DNA of 64,000 nucleotides, from assembly GCF_017873415.1 (NCBI RefSeq), contig NZ_JAGGKD010000002.1:248001-312000 (forward strand). Direction: 5' to 3'. This document shows, one piece after another, positions 38,987 to 48,873 of this stretch (positions within the stretch are counted from its first letter, which is position 1; each line of letters opens with the position of its first letter). This DNA comes from Methanolobus bombayensis (GTDB lineage: Archaea > Halobacteriota > Methanosarcinia > Methanosarcinales > Methanosarcinaceae). A program made the position numbers and the translations under genes. The notes under the pieces are model-generated. The model made no database searches and was not told the origin of the DNA. It worked only from the letters and a program-made list of their open reading frames with translations.

Positions 38987-39772
38987 ATGCAATTGTTAAT
39001 AGAATCTCTGCAACAATTAGGTTTGACAGCCTATGAAGCCAAAATTCTGGCAGCACTAACGCAGTACGGAAGCAGGAATGCAGCTGACCTCCATACTCTT
39101 TCGGGTGTCCCACGTTCTGCTGTGTATGGTGTAATAGACAAACTTAAAAACAGAGGGTTAATCGAGATTCAGAACTCCAAACCAATGAGATATAAAGCAC
39201 AGGAACCCGAAAGAATAATCACTCTGTTGACAAAAGATTACGCGGTTGCTGTGGATTTTTCCCTGGAACAACTTGAAAATATCTATCAAAAACAGGAAGG
39301 GACTTTAGAAGATAACTCGGCATGGAATATTAATGGTGTGAAGAATGTCACTGACAAGATACTTCAAATGCTTGAATCATCCAATAAAGAGATTCTTTTT
39401 TCTTCGTCATACGTTCCATTGAACCAAATTGTTGCTGTTTATCCTATTATGGGCAGTATTTGGAAAGAGATTCGTGAAAAAATCAGTGAGGGCGTGAAGG
39501 TTAAAATAACTGTCAATGATAAAATTTATGCAGATGAAATTGCCACAGAGTTGCCCGGTGCTGAAGTCAAAGTGTATAATAAAAAGAACAATTCTAGTCC
39601 TCTAATGGGTGGTATCCTTTCTGTTGATGAGAAAGAACTTCTTGTAGTCACTGTCAATGATGAAATATTTCCTCCTAACCTCAATGCTACATGGTACTGT
39701 GGGAAAGAGCATGTTCGTGTTTTCAGGCATTTCATTGATGCAGAGTGGAATCAATCTGCATCAATAGAATAG
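38987..39772 (+). CDS. TrmB-family transcriptional regulator (paralogue)
   Basis: The 261-residue protein has the same architecture as the protein at 34663-35457: winged helix (LQQLGLTAYEAKILAALTQ) plus sensor domain (NSAWNINGVKNVTDKIL). It is divergent from the RND operon and 43 bases before the Tes-type gene, so it may control both. Having one paralogue on each side of the operon suggests duplication with split control. Confidence 0.88.
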   Translation: MQLLIESLQQLGLTAYEAKILAALTQYGSRNAADLHTLSGVPRSAVYGVIDKLKNRGLIEIQNSKPMRYKAQEPERIITLLTKDYAVAVDFSLEQLENIYQKQEGTLEDNSAWNINGVKNVTDKILQMLESSNKEILFSSSYVPLNQIVAVYPIMGSIWKEIREKISEGVKVKITVNDKIYADEIATELPGAEVKVYNKKNNSSPLMGGILSVDEKELLVVTVNDEIFPPNLNATWYCGKEHVRVFRHFIDAEWNQSASIE

Positions 39773-39815
39773 TCTCGTATCCATAGCAGATAAAAGTAAT
39801 AAAAATGGTGAGCAA

Positions 39816-41384
39816 ATGACTAGCAAATGCACAACAGACTGCAATTTGAGTATAAATGTAGTTTCAAAAAATAGCGAAACGGATGAGCTAAATAAAAAAC
39901 AAAGGTTGCACATAAAAAATACAATCTCACTTTGTCCGGAATGCTTGGACAAAATTCCTGCTGAAATTTTCACAGAAGATGGCAGCGTTTACCTTTCCAA
40001 GTATTGTTCTAATCATGGTACTTTCCAAGATATCTATTGGTCTGATTTTGAACTTTATAATAAGTTCTGTCAATCTCATGTAGTAGGCACAGGTGTTTTA
40101 AATCCTGCAATAAAGAGCGAGAATCATCTTCTTGATTGTGGATTATGTGAAAAACATACAACCAGCACTATTCTGGCAAACATTGATGTAACAAATAGAT
40201 GTAATCTTAACTGTCCTGTATGTTTTGCGAATGCAAAAAGAAGTGGATTCATTTATGAGCCAAATGAAGAACAGATTCAGAATATGCTACTTATGCTTAG
40301 GAATCAGAAACCTGTTCCATGCTGTGCGGTCCAATTTTCTGGTGGTGAACCAACTGTACGTGATGATTTGCCAGAGCTAATATCAATGGCAAAAGACCTT
40401 GATTTTTTACATATTCAAATTGCCACTAATGGAGTAAGAATTGCAAAGGATGTAGAATTTGCACATAAATTAAGGACAGCTGGTCTTCAGACTGTCTATT
40501 TGTCATTTGATGGTATAGGAGAAGAACCCTATCACATTACACGTGGTTTTAATGCCTTTCCATTGAAAAATGCTGCAATAAACAACTGTCGTACTGCAGG
40601 AATTGCGAGCATTGTGTTGGTACCAACTCTTATAAAAGAAGTAAATGATCATCAAGTTGGAAATATAATCAATTTTGCTTCAGAAAGGCTTGATGTTATC
40701 AAAGGCGTCAATTTCCAACCAGTTGCTTTCACAGGTCGCATTGATCAGACAGAAAGAGAGAAAAAAAGAATTACAATTCCAGATTTTTTATTAATGACTG
40801 AAGAACAAACAAATGGGACTATCTGCAGGGATGATTGGTTCTCTGTACCACAATCAACGTCAATATCCAGATTCATAGCAGCCATGTTGAACAAACAAGT
40901 TCTACAATTCACAATACATCCTCACTGTGGAACTGTTACATATATTTTCAAAGATGGAGATAAGCTAATTCCTATTACTCGTTTTGTGGATGTAGACGGT
41001 TTGTTTGAATATCTAGATGAGATATCCCCTCAGATAAGTAATACGAATTTTCAGATAAAAAAAGCAGGTCTTACTAGTAAAGCCCTTCACAAAATATCCA
41101 GTTTCATCGATCAGAAAACTGCTCCACAGTCTATCAATGTCACGAAAATGATAATGGATTTTTTCAATAAAGGTACAGGAGAAGCTTTAAAGCCCTTCCA
41201 CAGGAATAGTTTGTTCCTTGGATCAATGCATTTTCAAGATCCCTATAATTTTGATATCGAGAGGGTGCAGAGGTGTGGAATACACTACGCTACACCAGAT
41301 GGACGTGTGATTCCATTCTGTGCATATAATACAATCCATCGACAGGAAGTAGAGGCAAAATTCTCAAAACCGTTTTACTCATAG
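39816..41384 (+). CDS. tes: Tes-family radical SAM protein (tetraether synthase-like)
   Basis: The 522-residue protein has the MJ0619/Tes layout: an N-terminal cysteine-rich module (LCPECLDKIPAEIF), the radical SAM cluster motif (TNRCNLNCPVCF), SGGEPTVRDDLPELI and further cysteines toward the end (RCGIHYATPDGRVIPFCAYN). Characterised Tes (MJ0619, MA_1486) joins archaeol chains into tetraether lipids by forming carbon-carbon bonds. Here the partner RND exporter and two regulators suggest regulated lipid remodelling. Tes-like paralogues with other roles exist, so the exact substrate is not certain. Confidence 0.83.
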   Translation: MTSKCTTDCNLSINVVSKNSETDELNKKQRLHIKNTISLCPECLDKIPAEIFTEDGSVYLSKYCSNHGTFQDIYWSDFELYNKFCQSHVVGTGVLNPAIKSENHLLDCGLCEKHTTSTILANIDVTNRCNLNCPVCFANAKRSGFIYEPNEEQIQNMLLMLRNQKPVPCCAVQFSGGEPTVRDDLPELISMAKDLDFLHIQIATNGVRIAKDVEFAHKLRTAGLQTVYLSFDGIGEEPYHITRGFNAFPLKNAAINNCRTAGIASIVLVPTLIKEVNDHQVGNIINFASERLDVIKGVNFQPVAFTGRIDQTEREKKRITIPDFLLMTEEQTNGTICRDDWFSVPQSTSISRFIAAMLNKQVLQFTIHPHCGTVTYIFKDGDKLIPITRFVDVDGLFEYLDEISPQISNTNFQIKKAGLTSKALHKISSFIDQKTAPQSINVTKMIMDFFNKGTGEALKPFHRNSLFLGSMHFQDPYNFDIERVQRCGIHYATPDGRVIPFCAYNTIHRQEVEAKFSKPFYS

Positions 41385-41462
41385 ACATTTACTGTCCCCA
41401 GTTGTAATATACTGACCGGAGAATGTGGAATATTTTAGAAATGGAAAAAATGGGTGTTAAAT

Positions 41463-42650
41463 ATGATTGAAGAAGCTGTAAGCCCGACATTAACAGAGAA
41501 CGATTCTAGAAATAGCGATGTTGGAAATCAGGTTGGTATGGATAAGAATAGGTTGCTGAATTTCATAAAAAAAAGAAACAATTACATCAAAACGCTGCCT
41601 AAAAAGGAAAAACAAGCATTTATTGCTTCAATAAATGAACTGAAAGAAAGTAAGAATAGTATTGAAAGACTTTTTTTGAAGAAGAAATCAGGAAAGAATA
41701 TCGATGACCTTCTTTTTTCATTTGATGATCTTCCTCTTTTTGGAAAAGAATATTGGTTCATGAAATTTACTGCTAATGATGGCTCAAAACGTCAATTTTT
41801 TTTGATGTTTGGTAGAACAGACGGTGACATCGAGGTTAATGGTCGCTACATAAAAGATAGCAAAGTGTCTGATAACCGAACAGAGGGTTATTGTGTTTCA
41901 TGGGAATATGATGAAAAACAGAGAACGATTACAGATGACCTCTGCACCATTGAAATTAAGGATGATATTATAGCTTGTTTTAATGATAATATCAGTGCTG
42001 AATTTTGTGGTTCATTTCCTGAATATTCTCTGAATATTATGGAAGCTGGTAAAAAGTTTTGTTCTCTGACGATAAAGAAACCTGAAAATACTGAATTCAT
42101 TTCCGAGTTGTCAGAGCAATTCAAAGGTTTGTTTGGTTTTCGCCTAGCTAACCTTTATTTTGATTTCGAAGGTCAGCTTTCTTGTAACGATTTCTCAGGT
42201 AAATGTTATGCTCAAAAGGTCATAGTAGTTGGTCCGTTCATTCCATGGAAATGGTCAAGGATAGTTTTCAGGAATGGTTCTATATTGACTTATTTTGTAC
42301 CCTCGATTGAGGTAATGGGGGTGGAATATGATATTTACAATTCTATGAGTTTTTACGATTCCATGACTCAGAAAATGCACTATTTCGAAAAGGTTAGTGT
42401 TCATGAATATCCTTCAGAGAAAGAAGATAAAAGGTGGATTGTTACTGCTGAAGGAAATAAGGTATTTGTAGTCATGAAAAGCTACTGTAAAAAGTCATTC
42501 AGCTTCAGGAAAGATTTTGATTTTAAATACATTGAAAATCTTGTAGAAGTCATTGATCTTAAAATCGAAACTAATTATGATGTAATTACACTGGATACTA
42601 CTGGAAGTGGCCAGGGAATGGTGGAAGACACATCGGGATTTGTGATCTAA
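41463..42650 (+). CDS. Hypothetical protein downstream of tes
   Basis: About 395 residues with no signal peptide or membrane helix. The N-terminal 75 residues are charged helices (NNYIKTLPKKEKQAFIASIN). The remainder is rich in aromatic and beta-forming residues (GPFIPWKWSRIVFRNG), suggesting a lipocalin-like barrel of the CrtC/AttH type, but I cannot confirm a family. It lies 78 bases after tes and may act in the same process. The ATG at 41463 with GGGTGTT upstream is preferred over GTG 41454. Confidence 0.6.
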   Translation: MIEEAVSPTLTENDSRNSDVGNQVGMDKNRLLNFIKKRNNYIKTLPKKEKQAFIASINELKESKNSIERLFLKKKSGKNIDDLLFSFDDLPLFGKEYWFMKFTANDGSKRQFFLMFGRTDGDIEVNGRYIKDSKVSDNRTEGYCVSWEYDEKQRTITDDLCTIEIKDDIIACFNDNISAEFCGSFPEYSLNIMEAGKKFCSLTIKKPENTEFISELSEQFKGLFGFRLANLYFDFEGQLSCNDFSGKCYAQKVIVVGPFIPWKWSRIVFRNGSILTYFVPSIEVMGVEYDIYNSMSFYDSMTQKMHYFEKVSVHEYPSEKEDKRWIVTAEGNKVFVVMKSYCKKSFSFRKDFDFKYIENLVEVIDLKIETNYDVITLDTTGSGQGMVEDTSGFVI

Positions 42651-42777
42651 TACGGAATTGGTAAAGGAGCGCAGATCTATGGATTGTAGCAAACTATACT
42701 TGGTGATTTTATTTGCGCCTTCTTTGATGTACTTTACAGTAATGCTGCACAATATATTGTGAAATCGGTGACCTTGT

Positions 42778-42909
42778 ATGTATTTTAGTATACTACAGAG
42801 ATACTTGATAGTAAAACGATACAAGAAAATAATAGAGATTTTGCTAAAGATCGCAATAATCAATACATCTATTATATATTTTATTGTATCGTATTATAAT
42901 CTTATATAA
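42778..42909 (+). pseudogene. 43-residue duplicate of the UbiB N terminus
   Basis: A small frame with a good GGTGA signal starts ATG at 42778. Its first 24 residues (MYFSILQRYLIVKRYKKIIE) resemble the start of the adjacent UbiB-like kinase (MNLSILRKYSMIKRYKKIID), then it diverges into a hydrophobic tail and stops. The DNA is also similar over about 65 bases. It is probably a partial 5' duplication; a translated leader peptide is possible. Confidence 0.5.
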
Positions 42910-42925
42910 AAATAGGAGAATCGGT

Positions 42926-44611
42926 ATGAACCTTAGTATACTACGCAAATACTCAATGATAAAAAGGTACAAAAAAATAATAGATATTTTGATAAAATAT
43001 GAATTTGACTATCTTGTTGATCAGTTGAAACTTCGTCCGTTTCACATTCACATCTTAGATTCAAATAAACTCTATACATCAAAAGAAGAAGCAGTATCAC
43101 GTCCTGAAAGATTACGGGAAGTACTTGAAGAACTTGGTCCTACCTATGTGAAATTAGGACAAATACTCAGTGTTCGTAAGGATTTGATACCGCTTGAATA
43201 TGCAGATGAATTTGCAAAACTTCAGGACAATGTCCCTTCATTTGCATTGGAAGATGTTGAATATGTAATTCAAGATGAGTTGGGAGCCACTCTTGATGAT
43301 TTATTTGAAACTTTTGAACGTAAACCAATGGCAGCTGCATCTATAGGTCAGGTACATAGAGCTAAGTTGAAAGATGGTATGAATGTGGTTGTTAAAATCC
43401 AACGTCCACATGTCAATAAAATTATTGAAACAGATCTGGATATTATGAATAGTCTTGCCAGACTTGCTGAAGAACGTGTTCAGGCTGCCAAGCAATATGG
43501 ATTGGTCAAAATTGTAGATGAGTTTTCAAGATCAATTCGTACTGAACTCGACTACACACAAGAAGCTCAATATATTGAACGTTTCTCTTATAATTTCAAA
43601 GATGAAAAGTCAGTCTACATTCCAAAAGTATACTGGAACTATAGTAGTCAAAAGATTTTGACGCTTGAATATATCGATGGCATTAAAGCAAATGATTTTC
43701 AATCACTTGACAAATTAGGATATGATCGAGAAAAAATAGCAATGATTGGTTCCAACGCCTTTATGAAACAGATATTTGAAGATGGTTTATTTCATGCAGA
43801 TATTCATCCTGGTAATGTTTTTATATTGGACAATGAAACTATTGCACTGATTGATTTTGGCATGGTTGGTCGGTTGTCGAATGACCTTCAAAATGGATTT
43901 ATTGATGCACTCTTCGCAATGAAAAAGGGTGATGTTGAGCAGTTTGTAGAAATTATGTATGAGTATGATGTTATTGGAAGTGATGCAGATACTCAGAGAT
44001 TAAAAAATGATATTGAAACATTCTTAGATAAATACTACGGCAGATCTTTAAAGCAAATGGATGCAGCATCAATGATTAGTGATATATTCGTTATATTGCA
44101 AGAACATCATGCAAAACTTCCACCAAATGTTGCTTTACTTTTAAGGGGAACAATTATGATTACAGGATTTGGTTCTCAGCTGATGCCCGATTTTAATCTG
44201 GCACTTGTTTTTGAACCACATGCAAAAAAATATATGAAAAAACGTTTGAGTCCTAAGAATATTACAAATTCAGCATTAAAGAATGTACCGAAATATTCTC
44301 GTGTACTGCACAAAATGCCGATGCAGATATCACAAATTCTGTCTTTAATAGAAAAAGGTGAACTAAATATCAAATTCAGGCATAATGAACTTGAAACATT
44401 ACCTCAAGAAATTAATGATGCAAGTAATCGTATTGCATTTAGTTTTATTGTGTCAGCCATAATAATAGGTTCATCATTGATTTTGCAAACTGATATGGAA
44501 CCACTCGTCTGGGGCGTTCCATTTCTTGGAGTCTTTGGATTTATCATAGCTTTCCTTTTAGGAATGGGGTTTGTTATCTCTATTCTCAAAACGGAACGTA
44601 TTTACAATTAG
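42926..44611 (+). CDS. ABC1/UbiB-family atypical kinase
   Basis: The 561-residue protein has the UbiB/COQ8 pattern: LGPTYVKLGQILSVRKDLIP, PMAAASIGQVHRAKL (the alanine-rich A-loop and KxGQ motif), HADIHPGNVF and LIDFGMVGRL, with two helices at the C terminus. UbiB-type proteins are ATPases that support isoprenoid quinone or other lipid biology; in methanogens methanophenazine is a possible link. ATG 42926 follows GGAG at 42915-42918. It is not obviously co-transcribed with tes. Confidence 0.88.
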   Translation: MNLSILRKYSMIKRYKKIIDILIKYEFDYLVDQLKLRPFHIHILDSNKLYTSKEEAVSRPERLREVLEELGPTYVKLGQILSVRKDLIPLEYADEFAKLQDNVPSFALEDVEYVIQDELGATLDDLFETFERKPMAAASIGQVHRAKLKDGMNVVVKIQRPHVNKIIETDLDIMNSLARLAEERVQAAKQYGLVKIVDEFSRSIRTELDYTQEAQYIERFSYNFKDEKSVYIPKVYWNYSSQKILTLEYIDGIKANDFQSLDKLGYDREKIAMIGSNAFMKQIFEDGLFHADIHPGNVFILDNETIALIDFGMVGRLSNDLQNGFIDALFAMKKGDVEQFVEIMYEYDVIGSDADTQRLKNDIETFLDKYYGRSLKQMDAASMISDIFVILQEHHAKLPPNVALLLRGTIMITGFGSQLMPDFNLALVFEPHAKKYMKKRLSPKNITNSALKNVPKYSRVLHKMPMQISQILSLIEKGELNIKFRHNELETLPQEINDASNRIAFSFIVSAIIIGSSLILQTDMEPLVWGVPFLGVFGFIIAFLLGMGFVISILKTERIYN

Positions 44612-46621
44612 ATTCATTCATCTAAGCTTAAAAGCGATAAACAGTAATCTTCCAACGACATCAGAAATGAAAAACATAGAAAAAAAATAAATCATTTAAA
44701 TGCATTGTATAACAACCAGGCAGAATTATTAGTGCATATATGTCAATGGTATATCGTTAAAAATAACGCTATTTATTTTTGAATACTAAATAAGTAGTTA
44801 AAGTTGATGATTTATTAATTTCCACATATGCTTGTAAATCTTTTAGAGTATGTAAGGTAACGACATTAATGACAAGGTAAAGTAAACTTTATTTATACAA
44901 TTAGAAGATGTGATGTACAAGTACAACTAGATGTTTAATTATAAATATTATTTATTGATGACTGCAAATAATGGTAATAGGTTACATGTTGATATGATGT
45001 TGTCCTCTTCAATTTTATTAAATATAGTGCATAATATCGAAGAGGAAGTTTCATCTACTTTCGGATGTACTGATCTTTGACATATTATTTAGTATTAAGT
45101 TTGAGACCGTGGTTTTTAACTTTATGTCGTATTTAATGTCAAAACATATACTATAGTATATGCTTTATTTTCATAGATTTGGCAACTGAAAATATCTATT
45201 TTTTTAATAAACGAGCATTATAATGTATACTATAAACTATACATTTAAATTTTCAGATACAATTTTTTATTTATTAAGTATGAATTATTAATATGTTTTA
45301 ATTTTATGCGGCTATTATTATATATTATAATATAAGATGAATAGTATAGACAAAACACTTAATAATCTATAATATAATATTAGTTTTATTTTATTATCAC
45401 TTATCAATTAATTTTTACTATAATCTAATAATAATGTCTCAGTTCATACCAACATATAAATTTTCATGTCATTGTAAATTTTTATTATCTAATTAAAATA
45501 TGAAGCTTTGAAGTTAATCTGCATTTGTTTATTAAACTCCTAAAAAATAAAGGTAATTTTGCTGTTTTATTTCAATCAGCTTGTTTACAACATGTGATGT
45601 ATAGTTTTCAGTTAAAAGTCCACTTCTTGGTAGTGTTTTTATGCGTATTAGTCAGTTTATTGAGCATAATATGAAATTTCAAAGTCTATATGAATAGAAT
45701 ATGTACTATAATTGCTCTAATTTTTCCTGATACTTTTGTATAAATCATATTGGGGTTGCAAGTCAAAGTAGGTCTATTCATATATACTATGGAACAATCG
45801 ATTTTAGAAAAATATACCCTTTTTTGCAAAATCTCGAAAATAGCAAAACCAATACTACATACTATATGAATATGGATTTTCATAAAAACCACAAAAATCA
45901 ATCCATTGCACAGTTTAAAAATTATTTAAGTCAACACTCATTTTTCACTTGTTGTTCAGAAAATCCGCGCCGATTTTAGATTGGTCTTTTCAATGCTGTG
46001 ACTCTATACTAAAAGCTTTGAAAAATATTATATAAAAATAGCATAATAAATTCGGTTTGGTGGCGTTCATACATAGCAAATAATAATTGACTGTGAACTA
46101 ACTTTAGTAAAAATATATAAAATACTATCTTGCATTTTTAATTTTAATATAAAGTATACACTAGTTACCAAATACTTCTTATATTTTATTAGTAACTTCC
46201 CTGTAGTATAACTGATAGTAATATTAATCTACTCAAATAATTATCATTCTGGGATCTTGTTCACTAAATCTCCAAAATAGGCCAAAAAGTGCTATTTTGT
46301 TCGTATTTTTACGAAATCAATAATTAATTAAGCATGATTTTATAAATTTATGTTAATGTATTAATTTTTTTATTAGAATTGTAAATCATATGCGTAACCA
46401 AATATTATTACATCATAATATACACAAAAGAATAGAATAAACGTAACTAAAAATAATTACATATTGCTTTTTTGGTGAAACTTTGAAGTATCGAATGATT
46501 CACTCCGGAAAATTTCCCAGGACACAATTACCAGGTCTTTGATCTTAACATGTTTCAGGTCGTATTTCATGGACTAATTCATGCAATAATCTGAGTTTCC
46601 AGTTAAGAGCCTTACAGATCA
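44612..46621. other. Two-kb AT-rich gene desert
   Basis: No gene is supported in this stretch; short open frames have poor composition. It contains an 8-bp inverted repeat TCCTCTTC/GAAGAGGA (45003-45010 and 45039-45046) and, right after it, the 18-bp sequence at 45056-45073 shared with the MFS upstream region. Otherwise I see only AT-rich sequence. Confidence 0.5.
45056..45073. repeat. 18-bp sequence shared with 29409-29426 (inverted)
   Basis: TACTTTCGGATGTACTGA, the exact reverse complement of the sequence upstream of the MFS gene. It follows a hairpin (45003-45046) inside the gene-poor zone. Confidence 0.6.
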
Positions 46622-46858
46622 CTATTTATTTAAATGGTAGTATATTGCAGATATATTATCATTATTTACTGGAACCATTACCACATTTCCAGCTATCCTG
46701 GTATTACTAATTGCAATGTAACGGGATTCAGCAGATGAAGTATACTTCACTTGAAGGGTTACGGTATCCTCATTTTCTACGGTAATTTCTGTTTCATTTA
46801 CATGTGCAAATGCATTTCCTGATGCTGCATCATTTGAAACTTCCGTATCATTTAGCAA
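46622..46858 (-). pseudogene. Fragment of an exported/surface protein
   Basis: The open frame continues upstream to about 46894 without a start, and contains LLNDTEVSNDAASGNAFAHV and VTLQVKYTSSAESRYIAISN. Composition (Thr, Val, Asn-rich, potential glycosylation sites) is that of an archaeal extracellular domain. With no signal peptide or good start it is probably the 3' remnant of a larger gene. Confidence 0.4.
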
Positions 46859-46979
46859 CCAATGAGGACCACAAATGAAATCGCCCTCATTCTACCTATT
46901 ATATAATATAACAAAAAAGCCTGCGAAGGTAAAATATCCATCGAGAAATTAAAAAAGTTGCATTTAAAGGCTAATATGA

Positions 46980-47022
46980 ATGAACACTGATAAAAATCAG
47001 TGTTCTGGGGATAACATACCAA
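46980..47022. repeat. Leader hairpin shared with 33391-33430
   Basis: GAACACTGA-TAAAAA-TCAGTGTTC forms a hairpin followed by GGGGATAACATAC, nearly identical to 33393-33428. In both places hairpins with G-rich loops follow, suggesting a common dispersed element with a conserved leader. Confidence 0.6.
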
Positions 47023-47206
47023 CAAAAAAAAATCAATAAAAAAAGAGATATATTGCCATCATGTAGCATATCCCTATTACTTCTTTTTTATGTATTTTTG
47101 GTATATACGAATACAAATACTGATGTTTTAATATTTAAACTTTATTAAATAAATTATCACTGTTAACCTATCTATATAAAAAAATCCTTTGGGAGAATAA
47201 AATAGA

Positions 47207-47267
47207 TTGCCTGATATGGTTGGGGTGGGGTTGGGGGTGGTACGTGGTCAAAAATCATATCAGGCGA
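47207..47267. repeat. Hairpin element A with G-tract loop
   Basis: GCCTGATATG (47209-47218) pairs with CATATCAGGC (47256-47265), extended by two weaker pairs. The 37-base loop holds GGGG, GGGG, GGGGG and GG tracts in succession (47222-47240), a strong candidate G-quadruplex, and ends CAAAAATCA as in element B. A further perfect 8-bp stem, TTGCACAG/CTGTGCAA, follows at 47277-47317. Confidence 0.7.
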
Positions 47268-47493
47268 AGTAAAGTATTGCACAGTAGGATTATATTGTTT
47301 ATAATTATTCTGTGCAACATCTACCTTATTACTAATCCTATTTATACGTTATTATACTAGTAGTATCTTATTATGCTATTGCTATAATCTCACATCAAAG
47401 ATGTGGAACCAATATCCTTAACAGGCGGATAGTTTTGAATAAATATAGAAATATACTTACAAGGGTTAAATCTCTGTAAAGAGAATAGGGAAT

Positions 47494-47564
47494 GTTGTCT
47501 TACAGGAAAAAGTAGTCGTTTACATCTATCGGAGGACAATAGCTTTTCTTCCATATAAGACAAC
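47494..47564. repeat. Hairpin element with 53-base loop
   Basis: GTTGTCTTA (47494-47502) and TAAGACAAC (47556-47564) form a perfect 9-bp stem around a 53-base loop. It directly precedes another stem-loop at 47578, as in the pair at 33.4-33.6 kb. Confidence 0.6.
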
Positions 47565-47577
47565 TATTATTTTTCAG

Positions 47578-47644
47578 GTCTGATAGAGGTTGATGTAGAC
47601 CGATGGTTGGTTGGTATGATCTATTTATAGTCCCTCTATCAGAC
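47578..47644. repeat. Hairpin element E, 12-bp stem
   Basis: GTCTGATAGAGG (47578-47589) pairs perfectly with CCTCTATCAGAC (47633-47644). The loop contains GGTTGGTTGG. The CTGATA core is shared with elements A and C while the rest of the stem differs but stays paired. A 7-bp stem CTATCAT/ATGATAG lies further on at 47912-47938. Confidence 0.65.
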
Positions 47645-48113
47645 TAAATTGAAGCATATTAACCATATAACCTGGATCAGCAAATATTTTGTTATATGAT
47701 TAATATCTCCCAAAACTCACTCCCCAGTGTGCTTAGTCCCATTCTCCAATTCATTTATTTGTTTAATCAGTTATATAAACAAATTGCATTTTTATTTACG
47801 ATGCTCTTTGAAATAATAAAGTCGTTATAATTTTGAACGCCATTAACAGTATCACACAATAAGAGTAGAAATCATATCCTTGAAAGGTGAACATGTTAAT
47901 AGGCCGTGTTTCTATCATCTACAGGTGCATAATGATAGTTCTCTAATACTCTTACTTCATCTCCTAAGCATCGCTGATTGATTCTATATCTTGATAGTCA
48001 TTTCATCTGTTAGTCTAAAGAAAATCAGGTAATAAATAAGCTCTACAAGTATTCCAATAAAAAAAATTAAAAATAGGTTCACATGATTTGAACTGTTTTA
48101 GAGATTAAGGAAG

Positions 48114-48170
48114 TTGCCTGATGTGAAACATGTTAGGCTTGGTTAGGTGGCAAAAAATCACATCAGGCAA
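48114..48170. repeat. Hairpin element B, 13-bp stem
   Basis: TTGCCTGATGTGA (48114-48126) pairs perfectly with TCACATCAGGCAA (48158-48170). The loop contains GTTAGGCTTGGTTAGGTGG with four GG pairs and ends CAAAAAATCA. Compared with element A the stem has changed from ATATG/CATAT to GTGA/TCAC, keeping pairing. Confidence 0.7.
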
Positions 48171-48400
48171 AAAAAGGAGGGTAATCTTAATTATTTACTC
48201 CAACCTTCATAGATATTTTATTTTAAATTTATATATAAGTTTATACAAATAATATAAATGATTAGTATAATTGAGTAATTTATTTAGTATGTGATGTAAA
48301 GAAAATTTTAATCTAAATTCTTAGAAACATTGCGAAAAAGATGGTTTTTTAGCAATAGTGCTGCTAATTTTATGAAAAATTGAAGCACAAAAAACGAAGA

Positions 48401-48453
48401 TTGCCTGATAAGGTTTGTCAGGGTTATTATTATACTTGATGCTTATCAGACAG
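48401..48453. repeat. Hairpin element C
   Basis: CTGATAAG (48405-48412) pairs with CTTATCAG (48442-48449), with an outer mismatch and two to three more pairs. It shares the TTGCCTGAT start of elements A and B; its loop has one GGG tract only. Confidence 0.6.
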
Positions 48454-48590
48454 CAGATGACACAAACTTACGAGCATGTCCAAATTAGAAATTCACTTGC
48501 TTTTGTGTAATTGTTACTCTTTGTTTATGGTTCAAATCGCATTTTCAAATTTTATGTTTTAAGCCCAACAAAAAATAATTAATAAATAAA

Positions 48591-48647
48591 TGCCTGATGG
48601 GATTATGTTAGGATTAGGCTAGGCATTTAGTGGTTATCCTTACAGGC
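48591..48647. repeat. Hairpin element D
   Basis: GCCTG (48592-48596) pairs with CAGGC (48643-48647), then after a 2x2 internal loop GGGA-type pairs continue. The loop carries GTTAGGATTAGGCTAGG and a later TGG, four GG tracts closely matching element B. Confidence 0.6.
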
Positions 48648-48853
48648 CTTGAGAGGATGTATGATATACACTCCTGCACTATGCAACAGTTAATTTTTAT
48701 ATAACACTACATATAGTTATTGTAAACTAAATTATTTTAGTGATATAAGGTTAAAATTTATTATTAGTGTATATATATGCTTATCAATTTGGAGATAAAA
48801 GCTGGAGTAAAATATTAAAATAAATTACATTTATCACCGTTGGAGTAAGAAGA

Positions 48854-48873
48854 CCACCGGATTCATCCGGTGG
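48854..48873. repeat. Left-end hairpin of the IS200/IS605 element
   Basis: A perfect 9-bp stem with a two-base loop (CCACCGGAT-TC-ATCCGGTGG) overlapping the 3' end of tnpA, in the place expected for the TnpA-binding hairpin. Confidence 0.8.

Noticed and set aside
39816-41384. Viperin-type assignment for this radical SAM protein
   Set aside because: It lacks the NWHxT signature and has the N-terminal cysteine module of Tes-family enzymes.
45686-45901. 71-residue open frame on the minus strand in the gene desert
   Set aside because: Composition is that of AT-rich noncoding DNA, no start signal and no domain; not listed as a gene.
47207-48647. CRISPR array
   Set aside because: The repeats are inverted, differ in sequence, and are irregularly spaced (up to 460 bases); there are no direct repeats with uniform spacers or cas genes.
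47207-48647. Integron attC array
   Set aside because: No cassette genes, no integron integrase, and no RYYYAAC/GTTRRRY boundaries are seen.
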